From Synergistaceae bacterium (lineage in GTDB: Bacteria; Synergistota; Synergistia; Synergistales; Aminobacteriaceae): a stretch of 5,748 bases of DNA. The notes beneath the pieces were generated by a model. It saw only the letters and a program-made list of their open reading frames with translations. It ran no database searches and was not told the origin of the DNA. Shown in pieces: positions 1-5,748 of this stretch; the first letter of the stretch is position 1, and each line of letters starts with the position of its first letter. The stretch spans positions 1-5,748 of the forward strand of contig WRBZ01000072.1 of assembly GCA_009784305.1 (NCBI GenBank). Reading direction: 5' to 3'. The translations under genes were made by a program, and so were the position numbers.

Positions 1-105
1 CTTGTTCGTATCTTTGGCAAAGGCGATTCCCCTACCTGCTGTGTATTCAATATTCACAGTAAAGCATAAAACAAACATAAAAACCGCTACCACAAACCTC
101 ATCAT
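1..105 (-). CDS. Small exported protein, N-terminal part only (signal peptide)
   Basis: Seen: an open frame runs from an ATG at 105 down to the window edge, 35 codons with no stop. It is preceded by a strong GGAGG (115-111), 5 bases from this ATG and 8 from a second ATG immediately after it, so either could be the start. The protein opens MMR, followed by a hydrophobic stretch (about residues 4-19, rich in V, F, M, L), then a more polar segment ending AFA before KDTNK. This is the shape of a Sec signal peptide, with likely signal peptidase I cleavage after AFA near residue 30. The Cys at residue 14 follows Leu and does not make a lipobox. The mature domain lies outside the window, so no family can be named. 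It is downstream of glyS on the same strand but 167 bases away and has its own promoter-like sequence, so it is probably a separate transcription unit of a periplasmic or outer-membrane protein. Confidence 0.72.
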   Translation of the reverse strand, partial: MMRFVVAVFMFVLCFTVNIEYTAGRGIAFAKDTNK

Positions 106-123
106 ACCGTCCTCCATATTCTG

Positions 124-152
124 TCTATACCAAAACGTGATGCTATAAACAA
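124..152 (-). promoter_or_regulatory. Likely sigma-70-type promoter for the exported protein gene
   Basis: Read on the minus strand, TTGTTT (152-147), a 17-base spacer and TATAGA (129-124). The -10 is preceded by TGG (132-130), giving an extended -10. Transcription would begin near 117, leaving a very short leader of about 12 bases that starts almost at the GGAGG (115-111). The rest of the spacer between this gene and glyS (106-272) shows no convincing terminator: a GC-rich segment just after the glyS stop can pair weakly but has no T run. Inferred from motifs only. Confidence 0.42.
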
Positions 153-272
153 TCTTTCAATACTTTCCCATACTATAAAACATTTCATTACCACTGTAAA
201 TAATTCGTTATATGCCAACAGACAATGAAAATGTCATGGGTAAAGGAAACGCGCCCGCTGCAGATGCGTCCC

Positions 273-2360
273 TTATTTCAGCACCCAAATGTCGCCTACT
301 TGTTCAAACAATTCATTACATTTTACAAGGAGGCGAATCCTGTTGGCCTTAACATTCTCGTCCTTATCCATAACGAGCACGTCCTCGAAAAACGACGATA
401 TGCAGGGAGAAAGCTCCGCAAGGCAATTCGTAAGGGCGGTCCAGTCACTTCTTGATATAGCGTCAGAGGTTTTCTCCGATACATTCTTGATTTCATCAAA
501 TAATTTATTCTCCGCATCCTTAACGAAAAGTTCCGGATTGACTTCACCTTCTCTGGCCTCGGGCTCGGTTTTCGATAATATATTTTTTACCCTTACCGCC
601 GACAGGATAAGCTCCTCAAACCATTTTTCGTTTCTGACTTTAGCGAGCGCTTCTATGAATCTGATAGCCTGAAGTGGACGGTTTCCCGTTACGGAAACGG
701 AGAGCGAGGCTATACCGTGGTCGTACCCCTTCTCCTTGAACTGCATCAACATACGCTGTTTCAAAAATGAGAACACTTTTTCCATAGTTTCTTCTGAAAC
801 ATCGTTCGCAGCAGCTGACTTTCCGGTCAATTCAAAAAGATCAACGTCAAGCCTGAGATCCCAAATAATCTCGTTTATACAACGCGCCGCGCGCCTGAGG
901 CCATAAGGATCCTGGGAACCGGTAGGTTCAAATCCAACTTTATGGCACATCACTATAATATTTGTTCTGTCCGCTATACCTAAAATAGCTCCGACATCAT
1001 CGCCTGGAGTATTGTCGCCCGCAAATTTCGGAAGGTATTGTTCATATAGTGCAACAGCAACCCTTGAAGATTCACCATTTTTAAGGGCGTACTCGCGTCC
1101 CATAACCCCTTGCAGTTCAGGGAATTCGTAAACCATGCTGGAAACAAGGTCTGCTTTGGACAGGTATGCCGCCCTGCCGACCAAACTGGATATATCTTCT
1201 TTCTTCAGCATTTTACACAACTCAAGTGCAAGCTCCTGCGTTTTTATAACTTTATCGTATATTGTCCCCAATTTCTCCTGAAAGACTATCGACTTTAGTT
1301 TCTCAATATTTGCAGCGAGAGGAAATTTCAGGTCCTCATGCCAGAAAAAAACAGCGTCTTCAAGTCTTGCCCTGAGAACTTTTTCGTTGCCTGCACTAAT
1401 GACTTTCATGTCAGCAGCGCGATTATTGCTTACTCCGACAAAGCAGTTGACTAATTTGCCCTCCTTGTTGTGAACGGCAAAGTACTTCTGATTCTTTTTC
1501 ATTGAAGTTATAAGGACTTCCTGCGGCATTTCAAGATATCGGGCATCAAAAGAGCCGCTGAAAGGAACGGGGTATTCGACAAGGTATAAATTCTCCTCTA
1601 TGACTTCGGGGTCGAGTTCAACTGATCCGCGAATATCGCTTTCCAGTTGGGCTATTCCCGCAAGCATCTTTTGCTTTCGTTTTTCCTGATCGAGGACAAC
1701 ATAGTTGTCATACAATTTTCCCATAAATTCCGCCGCGTCGTGTATCTCTATATTCTTAGCTCCCATGAATCTATGACCGGATGTGACACACCCGCTTTTC
1801 AACCCGCCGTATTCGAATTCGATAATGCTCTTATCCGCAAGCGCCAATATCCAGCGGATAGGTCTGGCAAACCTGACGGTTGGATCCTTCCAGTACATAT
1901 TTTTTGGAAACACCAGTTTGCTTAGAATTGAGCGGAATATCTGAGGGAATAAATCCATGGAGTTTTTCCCTATCTCCTTAGTTTCGGCGCAGAGGTATTT
2001 CACCCCGTCGATCGTTTGCTCGCTAAGCTCATTTACGCTCATTCCTTTGCTCTTGGCAAATCCTAAAGCCGCCGGCGTCGGATCTCCATATTCACTGAAA
2101 GCATTCTTCCATGACGGGCCTTTAAATGAAGCGACTATATCTTCCTGTTTTTCGCTGACATTGCTTAGCAGGATAACCAATCTCCGGGGAGTAGCGTAAA
2201 CCGAAGCCTCCTGAAAATTGATCCTTGCCTCCAGCATATCTTCTTTTATTATTCTTTCAGTTGTTGCAATGATGTCAGGGAGAAATCTTGAAGGAATCTC
2301 CTCCGTCCCGATTTCCAACAGCACATTCTTGAATACAGGAGCTGGATTCTGAACAGCCAT
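273..2360 (-). CDS. glyS: Glycyl-tRNA synthetase beta subunit
   Basis: This is the beta subunit of the alpha2-beta2 class II glycyl-tRNA synthetase, which charges tRNA-Gly in the cytoplasm. The beta chain mainly recognises the tRNA. At 695 residues from the chosen start, it has normal family length. Family hallmarks in order: LLEIGTEEIPSRFLP near residues 14-28, YATPRRLVIL near 60, RFARPIRWILAL near 175, VEYPVPF followed by QEVLITSMKKNQKYF in the middle, an HD-like region with YEFPELQGVMGREYA, then PTGSQDPYGLRRAA. The C-terminal anticodon-binding DALR-type helices include FFEDVLVMDKDENVKANRIRLL. The frame is also open from a TTG at 2375, but that codon overlaps the Shine-Dalgarno, whereas the ATG at 2360 lies 8 bases behind GGAGG, so I start there. 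The start is one base after the glyQ stop (TAA-T-ATG), which implies translational coupling and equal subunit synthesis. The gene looks intact, ending in TAA at 273. Confidence 0.97.
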   Translation of the reverse strand: MAVQNPAPVFKNVLLEIGTEEIPSRFLPDIIATTERIIKEDMLEARINFQEASVYATPRRLVILLSNVSEKQEDIVASFKGPSWKNAFSEYGDPTPAALGFAKSKGMSVNELSEQTIDGVKYLCAETKEIGKNSMDLFPQIFRSILSKLVFPKNMYWKDPTVRFARPIRWILALADKSIIEFEYGGLKSGCVTSGHRFMGAKNIEIHDAAEFMGKLYDNYVVLDQEKRKQKMLAGIAQLESDIRGSVELDPEVIEENLYLVEYPVPFSGSFDARYLEMPQEVLITSMKKNQKYFAVHNKEGKLVNCFVGVSNNRAADMKVISAGNEKVLRARLEDAVFFWHEDLKFPLAANIEKLKSIVFQEKLGTIYDKVIKTQELALELCKMLKKEDISSLVGRAAYLSKADLVSSMVYEFPELQGVMGREYALKNGESSRVAVALYEQYLPKFAGDNTPGDDVGAILGIADRTNIIVMCHKVGFEPTGSQDPYGLRRAARCINEIIWDLRLDVDLFELTGKSAAANDVSEETMEKVFSFLKQRMLMQFKEKGYDHGIASLSVSVTGNRPLQAIRFIEALAKVRNEKWFEELILSAVRVKNILSKTEPEAREGEVNPELFVKDAENKLFDEIKNVSEKTSDAISRSDWTALTNCLAELSPCISSFFEDVLVMDKDENVKANRIRLLVKCNELFEQVGDIWVLK

Positions 2361-2361
2361 A

Positions 2362-3243
2362 TTATTCGCCTCCAAATTTATTTATGAGAGGAAATCCCAT
2401 AGTTCTGCGTTTCGCAGCCCAATCCTCGCAGCAGCGGCAAGCAAGCGCCCTGATGCGCCCGATGTACCCCGTTCTCTCCGTAACGCTTATAGCATTGCGG
2501 GCATCCAGCATATTAAATGTATGTGAACACTTCAATACATAGTCATAAGCAGGCTGGACGAATCCAGCGCCAAGTATCCTGTTCGCCTCAGCTTCATACA
2601 TGGAAAACAACTGAAAAAGCATTTTTACATCGGCAATTTCAAAATTATAATGAGAGTTTTCTATCTCCCCGCTAAGATGAACATCCCCGTAAGAGACTTT
2701 GCCCACCCAGTTAAGGTCATATACATTTTCAACTTTTTGCACATACATCGCTATACGTTCTATGCCATATGTTATCTCCGCAGGGACAAGCTCCATGTCA
2801 ACGCCGCCCACCTGCTGAAAATAAGTAAACTGTGTAATCTCCATTCCATCAAGCCAGACTTCCCATCCAAGCCCCCAAGCTCCGATAGTCGGTGATTCCC
2901 AATCATCCTCGACAAACCTTATATCGTGTTCGGACGGGTCAATGCCAAGAGCGATAAGGCTTTCTATATATAAATCGATAATATTGTCCGGAGTAGGTTT
3001 AATAATGACCTGGTACTGATAATAATGCTGGAGCCTGTTTGGATTTTCACCGTAGCGCCCGTCCGTGGGACGTCTTGAAGGTTCGACGTAAGCGACACGC
3101 CAAGGTTCCGGCCCCAAAGCTCTGAGGCACGTGGCAGGATTCATCGTCCCTGCGCCAACCTCTATATCGTAAGGCTGCTGGATAACGCATCCTTTGTCGG
3201 ACCAAAACCGCTCCAAACGAAAAAATATATCCTGAAACTGCAT
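2362..3243 (-). CDS. glyQ: Glycyl-tRNA synthetase alpha subunit
   Basis: This is the catalytic alpha subunit of the alpha2-beta2 glycyl-tRNA synthetase; it activates glycine with ATP and partners with GlyS encoded next to it. At 293 residues it has the usual family length. The sequence is strongly conserved: [17 protein letters not shown] (residues 22-38), the class II motif 2 region [20 protein letters not shown] (48-67) with its ATP-contacting arginines, QHYYQYQVI (72-80), [19 protein letters not shown] (112-130) and the motif 3 segment [13 protein letters not shown] (157-169). The ATG at 3243 is 7 bases from a clear GGGAGG (3256-3251). The stop TAA (2364-2362) is one base before glyS. The chemoreceptor gene ends 30 bases upstream on the same strand with no terminator between, so glyQ probably depends on transcription starting above the chemoreceptor, or on a promoter inside it. 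A degraded second copy of codons 25-37 lies at 5414-5452. Confidence 0.98.
   Translation of the reverse strand: MQFQDIFFRLERFWSDKGCVIQQPYDIEVGAGTMNPATCLRALGPEPWRVAYVEPSRRPTDGRYGENPNRLQHYYQYQVIIKPTPDNIIDLYIESLIALGIDPSEHDIRFVEDDWESPTIGAWGLGWEVWLDGMEITQFTYFQQVGGVDMELVPAEITYGIERIAMYVQKVENVYDLNWVGKVSYGDVHLSGEIENSHYNFEIADVKMLFQLFSMYEAEANRILGAGFVQPAYDYVLKCSHTFNMLDARNAISVTERTGYIGRIRALACRCCEDWAAKRRTMGFPLINKFGGE
2369..2373 (-). promoter_or_regulatory. Ribosome binding site of glyS, inside the end of glyQ
   Basis: GGAGG on the minus strand falls within the two Gly codons near the glyQ C-terminus (…FGGE) and is 8 bases from the glyS ATG at 2360. It decides the glyS start in favour of this ATG and against the in-frame TTG at 2375, which overlaps the site itself. 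Ribosomes finishing glyQ would be positioned directly over the glyS start. Confidence 0.85.
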
Positions 3244-3273
3244 TGTGTTACCTCCCTTTTGCTTATAAAATTC

Positions 3274-5391
3274 CTATTTCTGGTCGAACCGGAACATTGA
3301 TAATAGATTGACTAACCGCTCTACACCGACGTTGACATTCTGAGCTTCCTGCGTCACACGATTGCTGGTTATGGAAGTATCCATCGTCACCTGCCTGATA
3401 TCGTTCAGGTTGCGCGTCATATTGGCTATTGTCTGCTCAACCAGAGCTATTGTATTGGCAATTTCGCCGCTCGACGCCGCCTGCTCCTCTGCTAACGTTG
3501 CAATGCTCTGCATTTTTCCATTAAGGAATTCCACTTCTTTATACTCGTCTTCCATGCTTTGCCTAACCACTTCTGCCTGTTTAGTCACTTCGCCGAGCAC
3601 TGACTTCATTTCCCCGATCGTGTCACTGGCAGTACGCGTGTCGCTCTGCAACGTTGTGATCAGTTTATTCACTTCCTGGGCTGCTTTGGCGGATTCCTCG
3701 GCTAACTTGCGGACTTCTTCCGCAACAACGGCGAATCCGCGGCCGGATTCCCCGGCGCGCGCCGCCTCAATTGCCGCGTTCAGCGCCAGAAGGTTCGTCT
3801 GATCCGCAATACCCGTGATGGTGGCGATGAATCCGATCATGTTATTAACGGACTCACTGACTTTATCGATGGATTCTTTTCCGGCATTAGAACGCTCTTC
3901 CGTATGCAGTATTCTCGAAATAACGTTTTTAACATTTTGGGATGACTGTTGGTTTAGAGCGGCTGTATGCGATGTTGCTTTAGCTCCTTCTAAGACTTCC
4001 TCGGCAGCAGAAGAAGCTGACTGTGATACCTCAGAGATTCCGGCGTTCGTCTTTTCAATCATTTCCGTATTGGCATGAAACAGATTGGAGGCCTCTTCCA
4101 CGGATGCATTGACCTCTTTCATAGAAGCGGCGGTCTTCTCGGAGATCTCCGTAAGTCTCAGCGCCGTCTCGGAAAAGTTCTGAGCTTCATCGCGCAACGA
4201 TTCCACTACCTGAACCACGTTGTTTCTCAAACTCTCGCAAGCCTTGAACATATCGGCGATCTCGTCGTGCCCGCGCTCCATAGCTGAGGTATCCAGCCCA
4301 AGGCTCACGCTTGGGTCCCGAAGATCCAGCTCGCCGAAACAAGTGAGCAGACTCGCGGTCGTTCGGATCGGTTTGACAATATATCGCACAAGAAAAGCCA
4401 GCGCCACGCAAATAACTATGAGGCCGGCAAAAGAAATTATCAGAAGAAAATTCGTTTCTTTGTTTACTTCCGCTTGAGGAATGGTAATGCGAATAGCCCA
4501 TGGTGTCCCGGTTTCACCGACGACTATAGGATTGTAGGTCACTAAGACGTCGCCGCCTGCGTCCTTTTCCAGCCAGTGATCCGCCTTGCCGGCAGTGATA
4601 AGCGGCAACGCGCGCCTGGCTTCTTCCGGCTTCACCTCGGAGATGCTTTTCCCCTCAGTACCCTGTCCCATACCGCCCAAGATCATTCCGTCATTGGAGA
4701 AGAAAGCAATGGAACCTCCGTCCGGAACCTTCAATGCACGACCATAGGCATCCATAAAATCTATAGGAAGGTCTATGCCGCTCGCTCCGATGGCGCTTCC
4801 GTTTCTCAGGATAGGGAATGCGATTGTCGTCATCAAAATCTCGTCCCCCGGCTTGCCGGTATAGCTATAAAAGAAAGGATTCAGAATAGCCTCCCTGCCG
4901 GATAAGCGCGCTTTGTTGTACCAATCCGCATCCGCCAGTTCCTCGTCCGAATTCCAGGTCATATCCGGGTCGGCAGTATTTCCGCTGTAGATGGCAACTA
5001 TTCTACCCGATGGGTTCTCTTCACTTTTATAGTCGGAATCCCGACCGTCAAAGGCGTTTGGCTCGAATACCGACCATATTGACAGTAGTCCCGGCGTATT
5101 TGTATATACGTTGCGTGTCATTTTATATGCCTGTTCACGCGCCCCTGGCGCGTATCCGTCCATCCCGCCCAAAGCTGAAGACAAAGTACGAACTGTTACA
5201 AGCATTTTTTCCAGCCCGCCGGACACCAGGCCGGAAGCGATGGCGGCATTATGCTCCAGTTGCATATTGATATTCCTTTCCGAATAGTCGTGAATCCTAA
5301 CAAAAACCGACCACTCAATAGCGACCAGAACAATCAGTACCACCGGCAATATCCACAACAGTATCTTCCCCTGCAATTTCAACTTTTTCAC
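3274..5391 (-). CDS. Methyl-accepting chemotaxis protein with periplasmic dCache-like sensor, HAMP and signalling domain
   Basis: A transmembrane chemoreceptor of 705 residues that would pass a periplasmic ligand signal to the CheA-CheW array. Order: short basic N-terminus; membrane helix 1 (about 10-31); periplasmic domain (about 35-312) with dCache features DWYNKAR (156-162), [19 protein letters not shown] (171-189) and [11 protein letters not shown] (202-212); membrane helix 2 (about 315-338); a HAMP-like linker from KPIRTT (340) to [13 protein letters not shown] (376-388) with a longer loop than usual; then the coiled-coil signalling domain. The highly conserved tip [20 protein letters not shown] (528-547) is followed by [17 protein letters not shown] (550-566). 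The arms on each side of the tip are about equal (roughly 155-160 residues), compatible with the 44-heptad class, though I did not assign heptads. The C-terminus (…RFDQK) lacks a CheR-docking pentapeptide. The start is GTG at 5391, behind AAAGGTGAT (5405-5397); no ATG competes. No other chemotaxis or flagellar gene is in the window. The ligand is unknown. Confidence 0.95.
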   Translation of the reverse strand: MKKLKLQGKILLWILPVVLIVLVAIEWSVFVRIHDYSERNINMQLEHNAAIASGLVSGGLEKMLVTVRTLSSALGGMDGYAPGAREQAYKMTRNVYTNTPGLLSIWSVFEPNAFDGRDSDYKSEENPSGRIVAIYSGNTADPDMTWNSDEELADADWYNKARLSGREAILNPFFYSYTGKPGDEILMTTIAFPILRNGSAIGASGIDLPIDFMDAYGRALKVPDGGSIAFFSNDGMILGGMGQGTEGKSISEVKPEEARRALPLITAGKADHWLEKDAGGDVLVTYNPIVVGETGTPWAIRITIPQAEVNKETNFLLIISFAGLIVICVALAFLVRYIVKPIRTTASLLTCFGELDLRDPSVSLGLDTSAMERGHDEIADMFKACESLRNNVVQVVESLRDEAQNFSETALRLTEISEKTAASMKEVNASVEEASNLFHANTEMIEKTNAGISEVSQSASSAAEEVLEGAKATSHTAALNQQSSQNVKNVISRILHTEERSNAGKESIDKVSESVNNMIGFIATITGIADQTNLLALNAAIEAARAGESGRGFAVVAEEVRKLAEESAKAAQEVNKLITTLQSDTRTASDTIGEMKSVLGEVTKQAEVVRQSMEDEYKEVEFLNGKMQSIATLAEEQAASSGEIANTIALVEQTIANMTRNLNDIRQVTMDTSITSNRVTQEAQNVNVGVERLVNLLSMFRFDQK

Positions 5392-5413
5392 GCTACATCA
5401 CCTTTCTGATTTA

Positions 5414-5452
5414 TGCAGGATTCATCGTTCCCGCCCTCACCTTTATATCATA
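5414..5452 (-). pseudogene. Relic of a second glyQ copy (codons 25-37)
   Basis: Read on the minus strand, these 39 bases translate as YDIKVRAGTMNPA, against [13 protein letters not shown] at residues 25-37 of the intact GlyQ (3171-3133). I count 31 of 39 identical bases, including 14 in a row. Five differing codons are synonymous third-position changes (Tyr, Val, Ala, Gly, Ala); two change the residue (Glu to Lys, Gly to Arg). In-frame stops flank the match: TAA at 5455-5453 and TAA at 5413-5411. Weaker same-frame echoes lie further upstream: KSCV (5485-5474) against KGCV (17-20), and FFR..LEK (5557-5534) against FFRLER (7-12). Their spacing does not match GlyQ, so I do not include them. No protein is made from it. 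It sits just upstream of the chemoreceptor ribosome binding site, in the same orientation as glyQ. The synonymous pattern suggests the sequence diverged while still coding and decayed later. Confidence 0.72.
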
Positions 5453-5457
5453 TTATA
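5442..5457 (-). promoter_or_regulatory. Overlapping -10 elements, probable promoter of the chemoreceptor-glyQS unit
   Basis: On the minus strand, a perfect TATAAT (5457-5452) is followed by TGATATAAA (5450-5442), which fits an extended -10 (TG, one base, TATAAA). No good -35 is present: CTGTGT at 5480-5475, 17 bases from TATAAT, is a poor match. I saw no convincing sigma-28 (flagellar) motif. Transcription would start near 5445-5435, giving a leader of about 45-55 bases ahead of the GTG at 5391. The second -10 coincides with relic glyQ codons (GAT ATA AAG), so the promoter may have arisen partly from dead coding sequence. Confidence 0.4.
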
Positions 5458-5464
5458 CGGTATA
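5454..5464. repeat. Short inverted repeat over the chemoreceptor -10
   Basis: TATAC-G-GTATA on the plus strand, a perfect 5+1+5 inverted repeat, overlaps the TATAAT at 5457-5452. It runs into the 8-base palindrome GTATATAC (5460-5467). The location would suit an operator, but the sequence is AT-rich and short symmetry is easily found by chance. Confidence 0.2.
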
Positions 5465-5495
5465 TACGCCATAAACACAGCTTTTTTTGGTATTA

Positions 5496-5523
5496 TTGAC
5501 AAGACGTTTTTGGCAGAGAGAAT
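5496..5523 (+). promoter_or_regulatory. Possible distal promoter for kdsB
   Basis: TTGACA (5496-5501), a perfect -35 hexamer, is followed after 16 bases by GAGAAT (5518-5523), which matches four of six consensus -10 positions. It would give a leader of about 90 bases before the kdsB ATG at 5619. It is weaker overall than a good promoter because of the -10, and may act together with, or instead of, the proximal candidate. Confidence 0.3.
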
Positions 5524-5544
5524 CGATTGTGCTTTTCTCCAGCC

Positions 5545-5557
5545 TTTTTCTGAAAAA
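5545..5557. repeat. Inverted repeat upstream of the proximal kdsB promoter
   Basis: TTTTTC-T-GAAAAA is a perfect 6+1+6 inverted repeat ending 5 bases before the TTGACT -35 at 5563. It could be a regulator site, or simply A/T tracts of an UP-like element. It is not a terminator, as there is no GC stem with a following T run. Confidence 0.2.
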
Positions 5558-5562
5558 TCATA

Positions 5563-5592
5563 TTGACTGAGGTTTTACAGGAGTGGTATCTT
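5563..5592 (+). promoter_or_regulatory. Probable proximal promoter for kdsB
   Basis: TTGACT (5563-5568, five of six), an 18-base spacer and TATCTT (5587-5592, four of six). Transcription would begin near 5599, about 20 bases before the ATG at 5619, with the AGGGGG ribosome binding site (5604-5609) just inside the transcript. Position and spacing make it the best single candidate for kdsB expression. Confidence 0.4.
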
Positions 5593-5618
5593 TAGCATCA
5601 GATAGGGGGCTTTTTAGT

Positions 5619-5748
5619 ATGGATATATATATCGTAATACCTGCAAGATACGGCTCAACCAGGCTTCACGGAAAGCCATTGCGGGAAATCAGAGGTAAAA
5701 AGATGCTTGAGCGTGTTTCAGAAATTGCCTCATATATTTGTAAACACA
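5619..5748 (+). CDS. kdsB: 3-deoxy-manno-octulosonate cytidylyltransferase (CMP-KDO synthetase), N-terminal part
   Basis: KdsB activates KDO with CTP to CMP-KDO in the cytoplasm, the donor for the inner core of lipopolysaccharide. The window holds the first 43 codons, from ATG at 5619 with AGGGGG 9 bases upstream, and the frame is open to the edge. The N-terminus IVIPARYGSTRLHGKPL (about residues 5-21) is the nucleotide-binding signature of the family, normally PARxxSTRLPGKPL, followed by a segment (REIRGKKMLERV) matching the usual start of the next helix. His stands where Pro is usual in the RLPGKPL motif; the Arg and Lys that contact nucleotide phosphates are kept. Related NDP-sugar cytidylyltransferases such as NeuA share part of this motif, but the PARYGSTRL…GKPL form favours KdsB. 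The gene is divergent from the chemoreceptor across a 227-base spacer. Confidence 0.88.
   Translation, partial: MDIYIVIPARYGSTRLHGKPLREIRGKKMLERVSEIASYICKH

Noticed and set aside
190..215. A minus-strand stretch reading Asn-Glu-Leu-Phe (AACGAATTATTT) in the spacer below glyS resembles AATGAATTGTTT near the glyS C-terminus, which could have been a matching relic of an old glyS 3' end.
   Set aside because: Only about 10 of 12 bases agree, the sequence is AT-rich, and similarity fades on both sides. Chance matches of this size are expected.
231..272. Possible terminator just after the glyS stop: a GC-rich segment that can pair GGGACGC with GCGTTTC.
   Set aside because: It needs two wobble pairs and a 13-base loop and has no T run, so it is not a supportable intrinsic terminator.
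2361..2375. TTG start for glyS at 2375, giving five extra residues and overlap with glyQ.
   Set aside because: The TTG overlaps the Shine-Dalgarno GGAGG, which is ideally spaced for the ATG at 2360.
225..5270. Numerous plus-strand open frames of 60-146 codons opposite glyS, glyQ and the chemoreceptor.
   Set aside because: All lie antisense to strongly conserved genes, have no family resemblance and are explained as shadow frames.
5415..5434. Hairpin GCAGGA / TCCCGC (6-base stem with one wobble, 8-base loop) in the chemoreceptor leader, considered as a regulatory or terminator structure.
   Set aside because: The intact glyQ has the equivalent pairing (GCAGG/CCTGC) at the same codons, so it is inherited from the relic. 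It has no T run.
5413..5499. Plus-strand open frame of 28 codons from an ATG at 5413.
   Set aside because: It has no ribosome binding site, no recognisable features, and lies antisense to the glyQ relic and the chemoreceptor leader.
5392..5618. T-box leader controlling glyQS, as found in many Firmicutes.
   Set aside because: I found no conserved T-box core or terminator/antiterminator arrangement in this spacer on the minus strand, and the spacer upstream of glyQ is only 30 bases.

Overview
The window reads as an ordinary chromosomal segment of a diderm (Gram-negative type) bacterium with roughly 45-50% GC. The lipopolysaccharide-precursor gene kdsB implies an LPS outer membrane. The two-subunit glycyl-tRNA synthetase and the Cache-type chemoreceptor fit several phyla. 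The protein style reminds me of Synergistota, but I cannot run a search and hold that placement loosely.

Layout. Positions 1-105 (minus) hold the first 35 codons of a small exported protein, cut by the window edge and preceded by a plausible promoter of its own. Positions 273-3243 (minus) are glyQ-glyS, the alpha and beta subunits of glycyl-tRNA synthetase. Their stop and start codons are one base apart, with the glyS ribosome binding site inside the last glyQ codons. Only 30 bases upstream of glyQ, on the same strand, ends a 705-residue methyl-accepting chemotaxis protein (3274-5391) with no visible terminator between, so the chemoreceptor and glyQS are probably co-transcribed. After a 227-base divergent spacer, kdsB (CMP-KDO synthetase) starts on the plus strand at 5619 and runs off the window.

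The most interesting signal is in the spacer between the chemoreceptor and kdsB. On the minus strand, 5414-5452 matches codons 25-37 of the glyQ in this window at 31 of 39 bases and reads YDIKVRAGTMNPA against [13 protein letters not shown]. Most differences are at synonymous third positions, and stop codons flank the match. I read this as the decayed 5' part of another glyQ copy. The chemoreceptor therefore lies between a glyQ relic and an intact glyQ. That suggests either a partial duplication or replacement of the original glyQ by an incoming chemoreceptor-glyQS block. The likely chemoreceptor -10 elements overlap the relic.

Functionally the genes are unrelated: translation (glyQS), signal sensing (the chemoreceptor) and cell-envelope synthesis (kdsB). 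Nothing points to a defence system, CRISPR array, insertion sequence, tRNA or riboswitch, and I saw no T-box leader ahead of glyQS. No stretch longer than 300 bases lacks a gene; the spacers are 106-272 (167 bases) and 5392-5618 (227 bases).
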